A stretch of 64,000 nt of DNA from Ophioceras dolichostomum (GCA_003049485.1 PYST01000113.1:42712-106711), one strand, 5' to 3'; positions 22,504-34,841 are shown, numbered from the stretch's first letter. The notes: generated by a model from the sequence alone, not told the origin. Made by a program: numbers and translations.

Positions 22504-25473
22504 CTAGCTAGCCCTCTTCTCAACCGGGCTAACAAACCCCTCCTTCTCCAACTTAGCCCTCATCTCCACCTCCGCCTCCCTCCGGATCCTCACGAACGCT
22601 AGCTTCTCGAACCTCGTCAGCGCCCGCCACCAGTGCTGCCCGGCCTCGTGCTCGCTCAGCCGCTCCAGCAGGTCGGCCGTCTTGAAGCGGACCTCCTTGT
22701 CCTTGTGGAACAGGCCCAGGGCCAGGTAGAACAGGCCCGTGTGCGACTCGGGCGCCACGGTGAGGAGCAGGCAGATCTCGTCGTACGAGTGCACGTGCTT
22801 CGCGAACGCGAGGTAGACCTCCTTGGACTGCGCGGGCGTGAGGCGCTGGGTGCGCAGGCGGTCGTGCATGTGGTGGAGGTCGAGGCCCTTTAGGGGGCGG
22901 ATGGTGTAGAGTTGGGCCATGTCCTGTGTTTTAGGTGGGTAGGTAGGTAGACTGATTAGCGGAGGGAAGGGAGGTGAGGGCGAGGGGAGAGTGAACGGAA
23001 AGAGAGAATGGGTAGGGAAAAAAGAACTGAGCGAGGAAGGAAAAAAGGACGAAAGATGCGCACCTGGATATAGCTGTAATAACTCCTCGTGTTCCTCCAC
23101 CCCTCAATCCTCGTCACATTACCCGCCAGCTCCCTCATCTTAGCGTTCTCGTCCGCCCAGACGTATCCATGCCCGATGCTCAAGCCCGCCAGGGCAGCGG
23201 CGCTCGTGGCCCCTCCTCCTGCTCCACCACTACCAGTGGTGCTGGCCGTCTCGGCGTCGTCGGACCCGATGTACAGCGCGCTTGCTCCGTACACGCTCTC
23301 CTCGAACGCGGCGGCCAAGCGTGTAAACTTCATGACCCAGTCGCGCCACTTCGCGCGGATGGCCCGCTCGCCGTGCCGCGCCGCCACGCTCTTCAGCACG
23401 TCCTGCACGAAGGCGTTGTCGCCCGTCAGGTCGCTTGCGCTCGAGCTGTTGGACGCCGATCCGCCCGTCACCAGGTTGGCGTAGGCCGGGTTCTGCTGCT
23501 TGAAGTAGACCAGCCCCTCGGTCACGGGCGCGTCCTCCGCCTTGGAGGATATCTTCATGCGGCCCGAGGGCAGGTCGCACAGCAGGTCCCACCACTCCGG
23601 GTGGTGCTCGAACGTCGGGTTCGTCACGCCCGCGATGAAGCCGGGGACGTTGAGTAGGTCGTCGATCTTGGTGAGGTCCGTGTAGGGGAACGCGAAGCGC
23701 GTGAAGCCCCTCAGGACGCCGCCGGACGCCAGCGCGCACGCGGCCAGGACCGCCTCGGCGACCTCGCCGGACGGCATGTTGTGTCCCAGGAAGATGACGC
23801 GCTTCTGCGTGAGCAGCGCGTTGGCCAGCACGATGATCGGGTGGGTGTGAGGCCCGTTGGTGGTCAGGTGCGGGTGCTGGGGGAACGTCTGGGGGGACTT
23901 CGAGTGCGGGTCCGAGAAGTTCTGGATGAGCTTCACGAGCGAGAAGTCGCCCACGTACTCGGGCATGACGGCCACGGGCACCTTGATCGGGATGGGGATG
24001 CCCTTGTACATGACCTTGCTCTCGAACTCGTGCGTGTCCCGGGGCACGGAGTAGCCCGACAGCCCCGCCTCGAAGTGCGCCTTGGTGCCCGCGCGGGATA
24101 TGCCGGGCCGTTTTGGGGGGCTGCGGCTGGCGTCGAACGGCTGGTCCGCGATTCCGTCGCCCTGGTCCTCGGCGATGCGCATCTGGATCATCTGCTCGAA
24201 CTTCTCGACGAAGAGGTCCTTGTTGTCGCTCGCCTGCAGGAGGTGCCGCTCCAGCAGGCTCAGCTTCGGCATCAGGGAGAGGTCTATCGCGTTGACGGCC
24301 TCGTAGAGTAGAGCCAGCGTCTCGGGGACGGGGGCTTTGAAGTACTCTTCTAAAGCCAGCAACAGAAGGGGCTGAATCAAGGACAGACGGATTCCACCGG
24401 GAATTAGTTAAGCTGTTCGATGCACTCCAGGGAGAAAGCGCCGATTAAACGAAAAGAGGCGCAAGTCTACAAACCTTGTATATGTGTAAGAATGGGTGCC
24501 TGGTGCATATCGCCATCGCCTTGACTATCGCGCCGCGCTTGACCGTCTTGTCCGTCTTGGTGTTGACCAGGTTCAGCACGTAAATCAGGGGCGGGCCCTC
24601 GCCGCCAGCGGGTTCGCTGTCGTCGGAGGCCTCGTCGTCCCAGTCATCATCATCCTCCTCGTCCTCGTCGACTGCACCGCTACCTCCTTCGTCATCCTCG
24701 TCATCATCGCCGCCGCCCCCATTCCCATTCTCAACTGCTCCACTACCACTACTGTTCCCTTCGCCGTTGTTGCGGACCAGGCGCGCGGCCCTATCGCGCC
24801 TCCGCTGGTTCCGCCTGCGGCGCGCATCTTGCGCCTCGCGCTCTTGTTCTTCTTCCTCTTGGGTCTGGTCCTTGTGCAGGAAGAAGATGGTCCAGTCCTG
24901 GTTGCGTACGTGAGCCTGGTCCGGCAACATCAGCTCGGCCAGCATGTTCTCGTCCCCCGTGATGGCGACGGGGTACTGGTGCTCCATGACTGGCCCGCGG
25001 TCGATGTCGAACGAGGCCACGAGAATGTACTCGACGTGGTTCTCGGTGGCGCCGCGGGGGTACTGCGAGCGTAGTTTTCTCGGAGGGTGCGCATCGGGGT
25101 TGTAGCGACGGGCCGGCTGTAGCTGTCCGTCGTTGTTTGCCACTCCTCCTGCCCCTCCCCCGGCGGAGAGTGACGAGTGCTGGGACGAGACGCCGGTACC
25201 CGTCGAGGGCGTCTTGCTCTTGGAGCTGGGGTTGGAGGTCCGGTCTGTCTCGGACATTATGGCGGCTGCTGGTGGTTGGGGTGATCGGGAGGGACGCGAG
25301 TTGTGCGACATTTGCGAGCCCGAGCGCGATGATGAGGGGAAGGACGAGAGCGATGTCCTCCTGTTGTGCGTGTTGTGTGTTGTCGTCGACTGCGCCGCTG
25401 TGACGAGGCCGGTCCCGTTTACGAACGAGTTGTTGCTGGTAGTTCTGGCGAGGTACGGTAGGGAGACGGCCAT
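22504..25473 (-). CDS. afi1: Afi1-like DENN/SPA-domain polarity protein
   Basis: The protein resembles fungal Afi1 (Arf3-interacting protein), which in yeast links Arf3 to polarised growth. It combines an N-terminal Afi1 docking region with an SPA (stabilization of polarity axis), DENN-like body. Exons on minus are 25473-24475, 24371-23064 and 22923-22504, all phase 0, with introns of 103 and 140 bp, giving 908 residues. Residues 1-130 are Ser/Thr-rich and disordered. [20 protein letters not shown] and MEHQYP open the DENN-like fold. An acidic insertion ([19 protein letters not shown]) interrupts it before [16 protein letters not shown]. The SPA region includes [29 protein letters not shown] and [16 protein letters not shown]. 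The last exon supplies a charged helical C-terminus. Role at growth sites and Arf partner are inferred from yeast. Confidence 0.88.
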
Positions 25474-27823
25474 CGTCGAGGGGGACCGGTTTGAGTGCTG
25501 ATTTGCACTGTCCGGCGAATTATGTAGGTACCGACCACCCTACGAGGGTAGGAGTAGAAGGTACCTAGGTAAGTAGTATGTTGGTATGATTAATTCGAGG
25601 TCGAGAGCGGCTGAGTTCGACAAGCAGTGCTAATATGTGTGCGTCCGCAGTAAGGTCAGGGTCGGCCACTGCTCGTCCGTCCGTCTGGGCGCGCGCAGGA
25701 AACTCGACGGAAGCCCCGCGGCGGCTGCACAAACCCGATCGCACAAGTTCGTAGGTCTCGCCGATCTCGGGTGCTCGAGGCGGACTGCGCGATGCCGTGC
25801 TCCCCTTCTGGTGTCACGGTGTCCCTAGCTTCGTCGCTTCGTCGCTTCGTCCCTGTCCGTCCCTGTTCGCCCCTCTCTCGTGCGCTATTGGTGTGCGGAC
25901 TTGGGCTCAGGCACGGGGTACAGTTGGCGGCATTTACTCGTGCAATGACACAAAGGGCCTGGCCTACGAGCCGCTCTGCTTCGACTCAAATGCCAAGATC
26001 GGATGGCTGAGTTTGCGATCCCGACTCGAGCGTCGACTGGATGTCCGGATGTCAGGATGGGTGCCCTGGATTCTTTGATTCATTGATTCCAACCAGGGCT
26101 GAAATCCACGACTAGAGAAACGTGCAGGGGTCGAGGATCGGAGCGGCAACGACAGATCGATTTGCGGATGGGAGATTCGCAAGGTTGCGAAGTGGGAGTG
26201 CGTGCGGCGCGAGGCACTCCTGTCGCCTGTGCCTGGACGTCTTGGTCGTCTGTACGCCGCAGTTGGACGAGAGAAGGTGCGCACAATAAGTTCCAGCCCG
26301 GGTGTTGGTCGGAAGGCCAGCACGGAGCTGTCAGGGAGGTGCAGCAAAGTCGGAGCTAGGAGCAGCCCAGCTAGGCGCACGCGGACGCACACAGGCAATC
26401 AGACTGGGAGGCGGAGATGACTCTTTGAGGTAAGGGGGGCCAACGGGAGTTGCAGCTGTTGCGGCAGCGAATGTGCATCTGCGGCGGGAGGACCCAGAAG
26501 AACCAGGACAGCCCGTTGAGGGATGCCGGACGAAGTATCTAAGTATCGAGGTAGCGAAGTATCGTCGCCGGGTCGCAGTATAGTGCAGGTATGTGTGTGT
26601 CGAAGTATCCTCGAGGTCCTTGCGCAACTGGCAGGCATGTCCTGGTCCTGCCGTCAAAAATATTTGTGTCTTTCGTCTTTCGTCTTTCGTCTTTCGTCTT
26701 TCGTCTGTTTCGTCCTTCCACCTGGTACCAGGGAGTCCCAACTCCCTCGGAAGCTCCAGCGCCAGCGACCAGTTCAGCGCAACAACGCGATCATCCGCAG
26801 CTTCGAATCAACGAACCATGGCAGTAGAGCCCTGTCAGTGCGTGCACGGAAAGATGGCGGACCGAGAAAGTTTAACAGTAACCAGATCGTCGCCAGTGCC
26901 AGCCGGCGCCAGTGCCAGCCAGATCTGCTACCACGTTTGATGAAGTGGGCTCGTTTGGGTTTGGGGCATTTCTTCCCAACCCGGCCCCATTGTTCGTTCC
27001 AACCTAATAAGAGCCTAACAAGTGGATGGGGATTCCCCTCTAGAGGAGAGAGAGGAGACAGACGGTTTTGAGTTTGAGGTCAGGGCATGGGGGTCGGATT
27101 AAAATGAGATAAAACGTGTGAAGCGTGCGGGCTGTCTGTCGGTCAATGGGCTAGTTTGGTTCAGCAGTGCACCCACCGAACCACCAATTGCAAGTGTGCC
27201 CAAATTCCAGGGTAAGGGATTTACCGCCTCGTCGATGCCCCTCCTCCTGAATCCAGATTGCCCTGTGCGAAGTTCCCCCCTCCTCCCATCCTCTGACTGG
27301 CGAAATCACCCCCTGCCCCTGCTTGTCTCTTTTCAATCTGGCCTAGCGCCGCATACCTCCCAAGACCCTGCCAATCCGAAACAGTAACCAATCTTGGCCT
27401 GGAGCTTGCCCACAGATGAGCAAGCCACCAATCGAATCCGGCACAAGCCACAACGTCTGGGCCCGCCCCTCCACATGGTCCAAGCTTTCCCCGGCAGTCG
27501 GCTGCGAGGGACGCAAGGCTACCGTTGTCTGGTCATTTGTTTACTTTCTTCAGCTGGCTCCACTCATAATCCACATCCTCATTGACATGGCACCTATGAT
27601 TTTCATGATTGAGCGTGATCAAACACCAATTGCTGGCCTTTCTCTTATGATAAAGCTCTGTGAACCCAAAAACCCCATCGTCGATTGAAAGTACACCGCA
27701 ACTACGTCTAGTCCCTCCTTTGCTGCCTCCTTACAGAATTCCTACCGGCTTTCGGGTGACCATTTAGCGGAGTACACGGGGTGTCATTCGTCGAATTTGT
27801 TCTCTTGTTATCTGGTAGAGGAA
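25474..27823. other. Large divergent intergenic region
   Basis: These 2.35 kb separate the afi1 start (minus) from the myosin light chain start (plus). Short ORFs are present on both strands but none has conserved features. The region holds several small tandem repeats: GTCGCTTC units near 25829-25850, scattered AAGTATC units at 26533-26612, and a CGTCTTT repeat at 26668-26706. Likely promoter, leaders and possibly non-coding transcription. Confidence 0.45.
26668..26706 (+). repeat. CGTCTTT heptamer tandem repeat
   Basis: About five and a half head-to-tail copies of the 7-bp unit CGTCTTT, followed by the diverged copy CGTCTGTTTCGTCC. A 7-bp unit shifts frame in each copy, which argues against coding. 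Confidence 0.85.
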
Positions 27824-28874
27824 ATGGTATGTACAGCTTGCTTGTCTCTTGCAGGGAACTCCCATTGGTATCCCCAGCGCAGCCAGGAAGAATGACTCGC
27901 TAATGAAAACAAAAACAGGCGTCCGCACCTGCAGCAGGATATAAACCCTCGCCACTGGGCCATGGCTCGACGCGTAATTCTCCCTTTCGAAGGCCAGAAT
28001 CCCCAGCCTCTCCATCGCCACTGAGGCAGCAGTCGACTCCCCTGGCCTCACCGTCGAGGACATCACAACAGCCAGCCAGCAGCAGCTCGCGACTGGCGGC
28101 GTTCAACGCGACGCCAGCCGCAGCTTCACCTTCGGAGAGCAGGACACCACGAGGATACAGCGCCGGGGGCGGGGTACCTCCTACTTCGCCAACCGCCGCT
28201 CGTTCGTATGCCGGCTCAAATAACACCGCCGGCGCGAAGTCGCAGCTCAGCGGTAACAACGCCATGTCTCAGCTGCCTCCTTCGCAGGTGCGCATGTTGC
28301 GTGAGGGGTTCCAGATCCTCGACAGGGACAGCGACGGCAGCGTTGGTAGAGAAGACGTGGCTGATATGCTGAGCCAGCTGGGTAGGTTATATCGCCATTC
28401 AGTGGTCTCTTCAAGCTGTTTTCGAAGACTAACTGGGCCCCAACGCCGCCAATCACAGGACTTCCCGCGAATCCTTCCGATGTGTCACAATTCTTCCCTC
28501 CCTCGACGCCGCAGACAATCACGCTCGCCGCATTCCTCAGCTCGCTCTCGGAGGTGCTCGCCGCTCTGTCGCCCAGCGCCGAGCTGCTCTCTGCATTCTC
28601 CGCCTTCGACGACGACGACAGTGGGCAGATCGACCTGGCCGAGTTGCGCGACGCCTTGCTCCACACGGCCCCGGAGCCGGGCGAGCGTGCGCTCACCGAG
28701 ATGGACGTGGACCGCGTGATGAACGGGTTCACGGGCAGGCGGGCGTTCAGCAAGAGCAACAGCAAGCCGGGGGGGCTGGGCAAGAGAGGAGAGGTGTTCA
28801 AGTATCAGGACTTTGTGCATTCGATAGTAGGAGGGAACGGCGGTGCCGAGGCTGCTTCATCGGAGGACTCCTGA
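27824..28874 (+). CDS. EF-hand myosin II regulatory light chain-like protein
   Basis: Calmodulin-family light chain, most like Rlc1-type regulatory light chains that act with myosin II in the contractile ring. Exons 27824-27826, 27919-28381 and 28459-28874 give 293 residues. The first coding exon is just the ATG, directly followed by a GTATGT donor. The acceptor AAAACAG precedes GCGTCC, and the joined frame runs cleanly into the conserved core. Residues 1-110 are Ser/Pro/Thr-rich (RRPESPASPSPLRQ, SPSESRTPRGYS), far longer than in yeasts, where phosphorylation sites would lie. The first EF-hand (DRDSDGSVGRED) looks calcium-competent. A second loop (DDDDSGQIDLAE) follows at FSAFDD, and the C-terminal YQDFVHSIV is typical. 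Myosin light chain identity is by pattern; another EF-hand role is possible. Confidence 0.85.
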
Positions 28875-30703
28875 GAACAGGGGGAAGTGATATGTGTTTC
28901 TGGCGCAAGGGACAAGAGACAGGACCGGGCTCGTTGGTGCTCCAATTGTAAGACGGTTTTGGACAGTGCATACATAGGTAGGAAGGAATCAATTGCATTT
29001 GAAGGACAGCCTACATCATCACCAGCATCGTCCACCAGCATCGGCCACCAGCATCGGCCAGCTTTCAAGACGCATGCTCCTTGGCATTCAAGTCCTTGGA
29101 TTCCATGGATTTGTTTATGACGCTCGATCGCCGCCCTGCACTTGCAGGCTCACTCGTGAGAAAGCTCCACCACGGTATCCGGCTCACTGGGTCAATCGAA
29201 GTGACAAGGGGGAGGGGTACATCGCCAATTCGTTATGTCACTTCCAGCCCCGCCTCGTGAGGGGAAGGAATGAAGAATAATTGGCAGGCGGGCAGAAATT
29301 CGGATTCTGGGGATATCTGCAGTGTGATCACAGCCTCCCTGGTAGCCTGGTACTGTGGCCTGGTGGCCTGGTGGCCTGGCAGCTTGTGTGCGCGTGACAA
29401 AGATGCAAAAAAGATGCGGCGAGTCCACCAGCAGCATTGTGCGATCTGCCAGCTGTCCATTGGCCTCTCTCTGGCTGGCTTGGCTGGGCTTGTTGTCATC
29501 AGGGACTGTCAGGGGAGTCATCTCAATTTCCAACGGTTCCCACAGAAGCTTCGAGAACCTGGGTGAGCAGGTTGCTTCATTTGACCGATAACCCCGCTCG
29601 CCGAATTCCTCAGCGGTTTAACGGGGGGCGGGCGGATGGGATCCCCCCTGGAGCCTGGCGGGGCGGCTTCCCGTCTCTCCCAAGGTCCAGTCCACCTTCA
29701 GCATCATTCTGTGAGCCCACCTAGATGGAATATCGTTTGCACTCAAAACTGATCTGCGTCCGCACATGTACAGCCCCCCGTTACTCAGTTGACTCCCAGA
29801 CTCCGTGCACAATGGCAACTTGGCTTCTCCTCCTCTTGCTTCTAAAATGGAGGAGGCTAGGATGCATTGCAGGAGGACCTCGCTGTTCTACTGGCTGGAG
29901 AGACAGCGGAGAGAGTAAACAATGCACACATCACCCTCTGGCGATTGGCCCAACTGGATGGGAACGCTGCAAAGTGGGGGATGAGCGGCGGTAGAAGCTA
30001 CCCGCGCTGCAACGGTAGAATATGGTGGCGCTCGGGTAGCCTCTACCCCAGTGGCACCCTCCCTGCCCAATCATTTCGTCAGGGGCCCCGATCGGGCTCA
30101 CGAAAAATTTCCCACCGCAAATCAGTGGCCTCTCTCCTGTTCGGAATATTCTTATGTACATAGAAAAGTGCGTGCTGCCTGTGACGGGCCTGGCTGCGCA
30201 GCCCAGCTGATAAATTTACTACTACCTAATCCATCCTCCTCCAGTCCCTGTCTGAGAAAAAAAAGACTCGTCCTTTCAAAATCTCCTAGCCTTCTCCTCT
30301 CCACGTCCTGTTTCCTCCGATTTCCTCATCAGCTTCAGGTTTTGAACATTTCACCCAAAGTTTGGCGCCTTGCCCTGCCCGACCCAGCATAAACCCCATT
30401 AGCATTGCCTGTAGCGTGTGCCGGCAGCTGCAAGCTTCAGACCTCGAGGTCCCTTCCCACACCCGCCGCAATCCGCCGACCGTCTGACCCGTTCAGCCAG
30501 GTACCTGCTATTTGCATTAGGCTGCCAGCCAAAACTCGCCTTTATGCACACGCTCGAATACACGGCCTAACCTTGCCAGACCCGTTTGGCGCTCCCTTAC
30601 AGCAGCAGGACCCGGCAGGCGGCCGATCGAAACAATAAGTTCGAAGTGGGAGAGGCAGATAAGAAAAAAAAATTAAAGGAAAGAAAAGTTGCTCCTAGAC
30701 TCA
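28875..30703. other. Intergenic between tandem plus-strand genes
   Basis: 1.8 kb with no convincing ORF or RNA gene. GGCCTGGTGGCCTGGTGGCCTGG-like repeats occur near 29350-29380. The right end (30230-30700) is C/T-rich and then A-rich, consistent with the promoter and leader of the J-protein gene. Confidence 0.45.
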
Positions 30704-33108
30704 ATGAGGCTTTTTGGAAAGAAACCGTCCAAGAAAAACCAGCCTCTGGACAGTGGTGAAGAGGAAGACGAGTACTCTCACTCGGAGCCTTCGTCGCCTG
30801 TGAAGGGCCCCTCCAAGTCCCCCACAAAGTCGCCAACAAAGTCACCAACAAAGTCTGCACCAAAGCCCGCCCAAGCCGTCTCATCGTCATCATCCCCCCG
30901 TGAGCCAAAGCCTCGCAGCGCCCGCTCTTTTGCGAGGCACGCCACCGATCCCGGGTCTCCGTCGTCCTCGTCATCGCGACGCAAAAAACTTGACACTGAC
31001 GTCCATCCCTTGAATCTGCCGCCCGAACAGCGGAAGCGCCTTTCCGCCATGTCGAACCGCAACTCAATGGACATCGACCGGGACCCTCCATCAAGCGGCT
31101 CGCCCTCATCTCCCCATGTAGCTGCTGCTGGCGCCGCTGCTGGTGCCGCCGCCGGTGTCGCTGCTGCTGCTGCCTCTTTCCCCTCGGTCTCGTCTCCCGT
31201 CCAGCAGCCGACGCCCGCTCCTCCTCGTCAGCCCTCCCCACCAACCGCGAATGTTGCGTCGCCCATCGGTGCTGCTGCTGCTGCCGCGCTAAGCGAGAAT
31301 GGTATACCGAGCCCGATGAACATCGATGTCCCCGTACCGCCGCCTCACAAATCCAACCCCTCCACTCCGGTGCCCACAGTGGAAGACGAAGCCGAGGCCT
31401 ACAAGGCTGCAGGCAACAGGTACTTCAAGGACAAGGAGTACCACCGCGCGATCGGGGAGTACACTAAAGGTATGTGATCCCCAGTCCCCCAACCTTGTGC
31501 AACCCGAATGGTGTATCGCAGTTCCAATCGCGCAGCCCTAGCCCCAACCCCAAACCCCAGCCGTCAGCCACGTGCAATAACTGATCCCCGGCCACCCTCA
31601 GCCGTCAACCTGGTTCCGGACTCCCCCGTCTTCCTCAGCAACAGGGCTGCTGCGTACATGTCCGCTGGCAAGTGGGAGGATGCGTTGGAAGATTGCAAAC
31701 GGGCCTGCGACTTGGACCCAGAGAACCCCAAGACTCTCCTCCGTCTAGCCCGCATCTACACCGCGCTTGGCCAGCCCGGGGAGGCCATGCTGACCTTTGA
31801 CCGCATCCGTCCGCCGCCCTCGGCCAAGGATAGGGCCGCGGCCAGGGAGATGATGCAGCACGTTTCCATCGCCGAGGAGGCTCTGCGGAGTGGCACCGCC
31901 GCGTCGATGGTACTGCGCGCCCTCGACATGGCCGAGCGTGGCCTTGGCATCGGTGCTCTGAAGCCACGCAAGTGGCAGCTCATGCGTGGCGAGGCGCTCC
32001 TCATGATGGGGGATGTGAACTCTCTGGGCGAGGTGCAGAACGTGGCTATGTCGCTTCTTCGCAACAACAGCCAGGATCCCGAGGCGCTCGTTCTCAGGGG
32101 CCGAGCCTTGTATGCCCAAGGAGAGAACGACAAGGCAGTGCAGCATTTCCGCAAGGCGCTCAGCTGTGACCCGGATTTCCGAGACGCGGTGAAGTGGCTC
32201 AGGATCGTGCAGAAGCTGGACCGGATGAAGGAGGAGGGCAACCAGGAGTACAAGGCTGGCCGGTGGCAGAACGCCATCGACAAGTACTCGGTCGCGCTGG
32301 AGGTTGACCCAGCCAACAAGGGCACCAACTCCAAGCTCCTCCAGAACCGAGCTCTGGGCTTCATACGGTTGAAACAGTACGATAAGGCCATTGAGGACTG
32401 TGAGAAGGCGTTGGCCCTTGATCCGAGCTACCTGAAGGCGCGCAGGACCAAGGCGAACGCGCTTGGCCAGGCCGAGCGCTGGGAGGACGCTGTGCGGGAG
32501 TGGAAAGCGCTTTCGGAGGCAGATCCGGAGGACCGCAGCCTGAGGCAGGAGCTGCGCAGGGCCGAGATGGAACTCAAGAAGAGCAAGCGTAAAGACTACT
32601 ACAAGATCCTCGGCGTGCCCAAGGATGCCGACGACAAGGAAATCAAGAAGGCATATCGGAAGCTGGCCGTGGTCCACCACCCGGACAAGAACCCTGGCGA
32701 CGAGTCTGCGGATGCACGGTTCAAGGATATTGGCGAAGCCTATGAGACCTTGAGCGATCCTCAGTAAGTTACCCACCATCTTTATACGGACCCTCCGCCA
32801 CAACTCACACACCGGAGCATTGAGAGGGCTTTTTTTTTTCTAACCAAACAAACACACACAACAGGAAGCGAGCCCGGTACGACAGCGGCGAGGACCTGAT
32901 GGACCCGTCGGACATGTTCGGCGGCGGAGGCGGAATGCACGGCGGCATCGACCCGGAGATCCTGTTCAGCATGATGGGCAACGGCATGGGCAACGGCGGC
33001 TTTGGCGGGGGCGGCGGCCCCGGCTTCGGCGGCGGCGGCTTCCACAACTTTGGCCAGCAGGGCGGATCGCGGCAGCGCGGCTATCAGGGCGGCTTCAGCT
33101 TCACGTGA
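30704..33108 (+). CDS. TPR-DnaJ co-chaperone (DNAJC7-like)
   Basis: A cytosolic or nuclear Hsp70/Hsp90 co-chaperone by family. Exons 30704-31469, 31602-32763 and 32865-33108, with introns of 132 and 101 bp, give 723 residues. The N-terminal 220 residues are Ser/Pro/Ala-rich, with four KSPT repeats near 30814-30858. TPR repeats begin at [20 protein letters not shown] and continue through [54 protein letters not shown] and [19 protein letters not shown]. The J-domain follows near residue 620: [19 protein letters not shown] with the essential HPD in [10 protein letters not shown]. The last exon is Gly/Met/Phe-rich and ends in GGFSFT-TGA. Sec63, another J-protein, is next downstream on the same strand. 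Unusually, the frame continues open for 206 codons after the TGA. Confidence 0.94.
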
Positions 33109-33729
33109 CAACCCGAGGAGGACGGTGAAGGGGATCGTGGCTCTCAGCATCATCATCATCATCATCGCCAGCATCATTACGACTACGAAGAAGAAGAAGA
33201 GGAAGAAGGGGCGGCTTCATCTCCTCCACCAAATACTTACAACAACCACACTAATAGACGCCATCGCCACCAGACGGGCAGTCGATCTCCGAGATGCCAA
33301 GGCACCACCAACACCAGACCACGATTTGCGCGTCCTTCGACTACTCCTGATTTCAAGACCGCTGATGATGAGTACGAACACGACGACCATGACTCAGATG
33401 ATGAAGACTACAATGGGTCGGACTCGCGTTCGCGTTTCTCCTCAGCGAGGCGTATGTGGGACGGCGGCAACGGTGACGGTGGCGACGACTACGAAAATTG
33501 GGGGGAGGCGTTGCGAGGCGAATCATTGGGAGCGAGAGTGGACCGTTTCGAGGGGAGACTGTCAGCGCTTAGAAAGGTCGGGGCGTGCTTCCTCGCCGCG
33601 GTCGTTCTCCTTCCACCGAACTTGCTTGGATTTTTGCTCTTGGGATGTGGATGTTTGTACAGCATCTACATTATCGTGACGAGGCTGAAGACCACCTCTT
33701 CGTCTCATCGCTACCGCCACTTGGGATAG
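33109..33729 (+). other. In-frame coding-like extension after DnaJ stop, with membrane segment
   Basis: Directly after the TGA at 33106-33108 (context ACG TGA CAA CCC), the same frame is open for 206 codons to TAG at 33727-33729. The translation starts QPEEDGEGDRGSQ, continues with His and Glu tracts and an acidic Tyr-containing segment (DDEYEHDDHDSDDEDY), and reaches VDRFEGRLSALRK. A hydrophobic stretch of about 30 residues (ACFLAAVVLLP to LYSIYIIVTRLK) and a short basic tail follow, like a tail anchor. Base composition is not stop-poor here, so the openness looks selected. An internal ATG at 33454 could start a 91-residue protein but has a weak context. The nearest splice pair around the TGA would be 43 nt and shift the frame. 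Confidence 0.5.
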
Positions 33730-34841
33730 GGGGACCTCAATTTTTTTTCTATGTCCATTGCTTCCATCTTGTCGCTGCACCGGTTCTGGAGGCAAACCTG
33801 GCTAGCCTGGCCCTTCTTCTATTCTTACCGTCCAATGCCTCATGCCCTCTCTCTTTTCTCCACTGGTCTTCTGGGTTTTTGTTTTCCTCTAGCTTACGTT
33901 ATTACCGCCCTTTTCTTTCTGGGGCGAATAGACAGATGGGAAAGAGCAAGGTCAGACAGCAGCACTTCTTTTCCTTTCTCTCTCCTCTTTTCTTCAGGAG
34001 CATGTCGTCGTCATCATTCCGAGACTCAATCATCCGACCATCATCACATCAGGCGTTCTGGTAGGCTAAGGTTGTCAATCTACTTGTGAAAGAAAGAGCC
34101 AAAAGACCATTTTCCATCTCTCATCCGCCTCGGTTTCTTGCTGTAACTAAGCACCCAGTCTTTTTTGGCTTTTCACAGACGTCAGCTTAATGAGCTTCGG
34201 GCAAGATAGAAAAAGAGAAAGTCTTTCAAATCTCAAGTACACCCCTTGTAAACTGTTCCTGCAGGATGGATTCACCCGGCCGGGCTTGAGTGAGGTGAGG
34301 TTCACCAAGGACACACATAGTGGTTACGACTTGCACTGTGCGATGATTCTTGACACTGTAAATCTGGCCGGCATTTGTGCGTTGGAGGATGGTGGTAGGG
34401 ACTGTGCGCGGGGTGGAGCTCCACAGTCAGATCCCTGTCCATAGATTTTTCGAGGCCACGATTCAAGTTCAACCAGGCAGAGATCAGCCCTGCTGGCCGG
34501 TACACATTGTCGTTGACCATACTGGACACCTAGCACCACAGATCTTTTTGTGCGTGTTTCTTTTTTCTTCGTTTTACTTCTCCTTCGTACCGCTGGTTCT
34601 ATATCTCCTGCGGCTGGCCTTGCACATGCCTCACGTTCTTTCCTCTGCGTCGACTTTCAATTTCTCTCTTTCGCGGGTGTAATTAGTACCTCAAGGTACC
34701 CTCCCACCTCCTGGGTGGAAATACCCGTCCTTCACCACCCAACCGCATAATCCAAGACTCGCGACGACGACAGCTGGCCAGGGACAGGCACAGCTAGCAA
34801 ACCTCTCTTGAGCCAGCCAAGCCACCCTTGGAGGACCCAAG
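33730..34841. other. Intergenic upstream of sec63
   Basis: No gene supported. The left 300 bp are T/C-rich 3' flank; the right 200 bp, up to the sec63 ATG, are likely promoter and leader. Confidence 0.45.

Noticed and set aside
33105..33147. Possible GTGACA to CTCAG intron removing the DnaJ stop
   Set aside because: It would be 43 nt, shorter than fungal introns usually are, and would shift out of the open extension frame.
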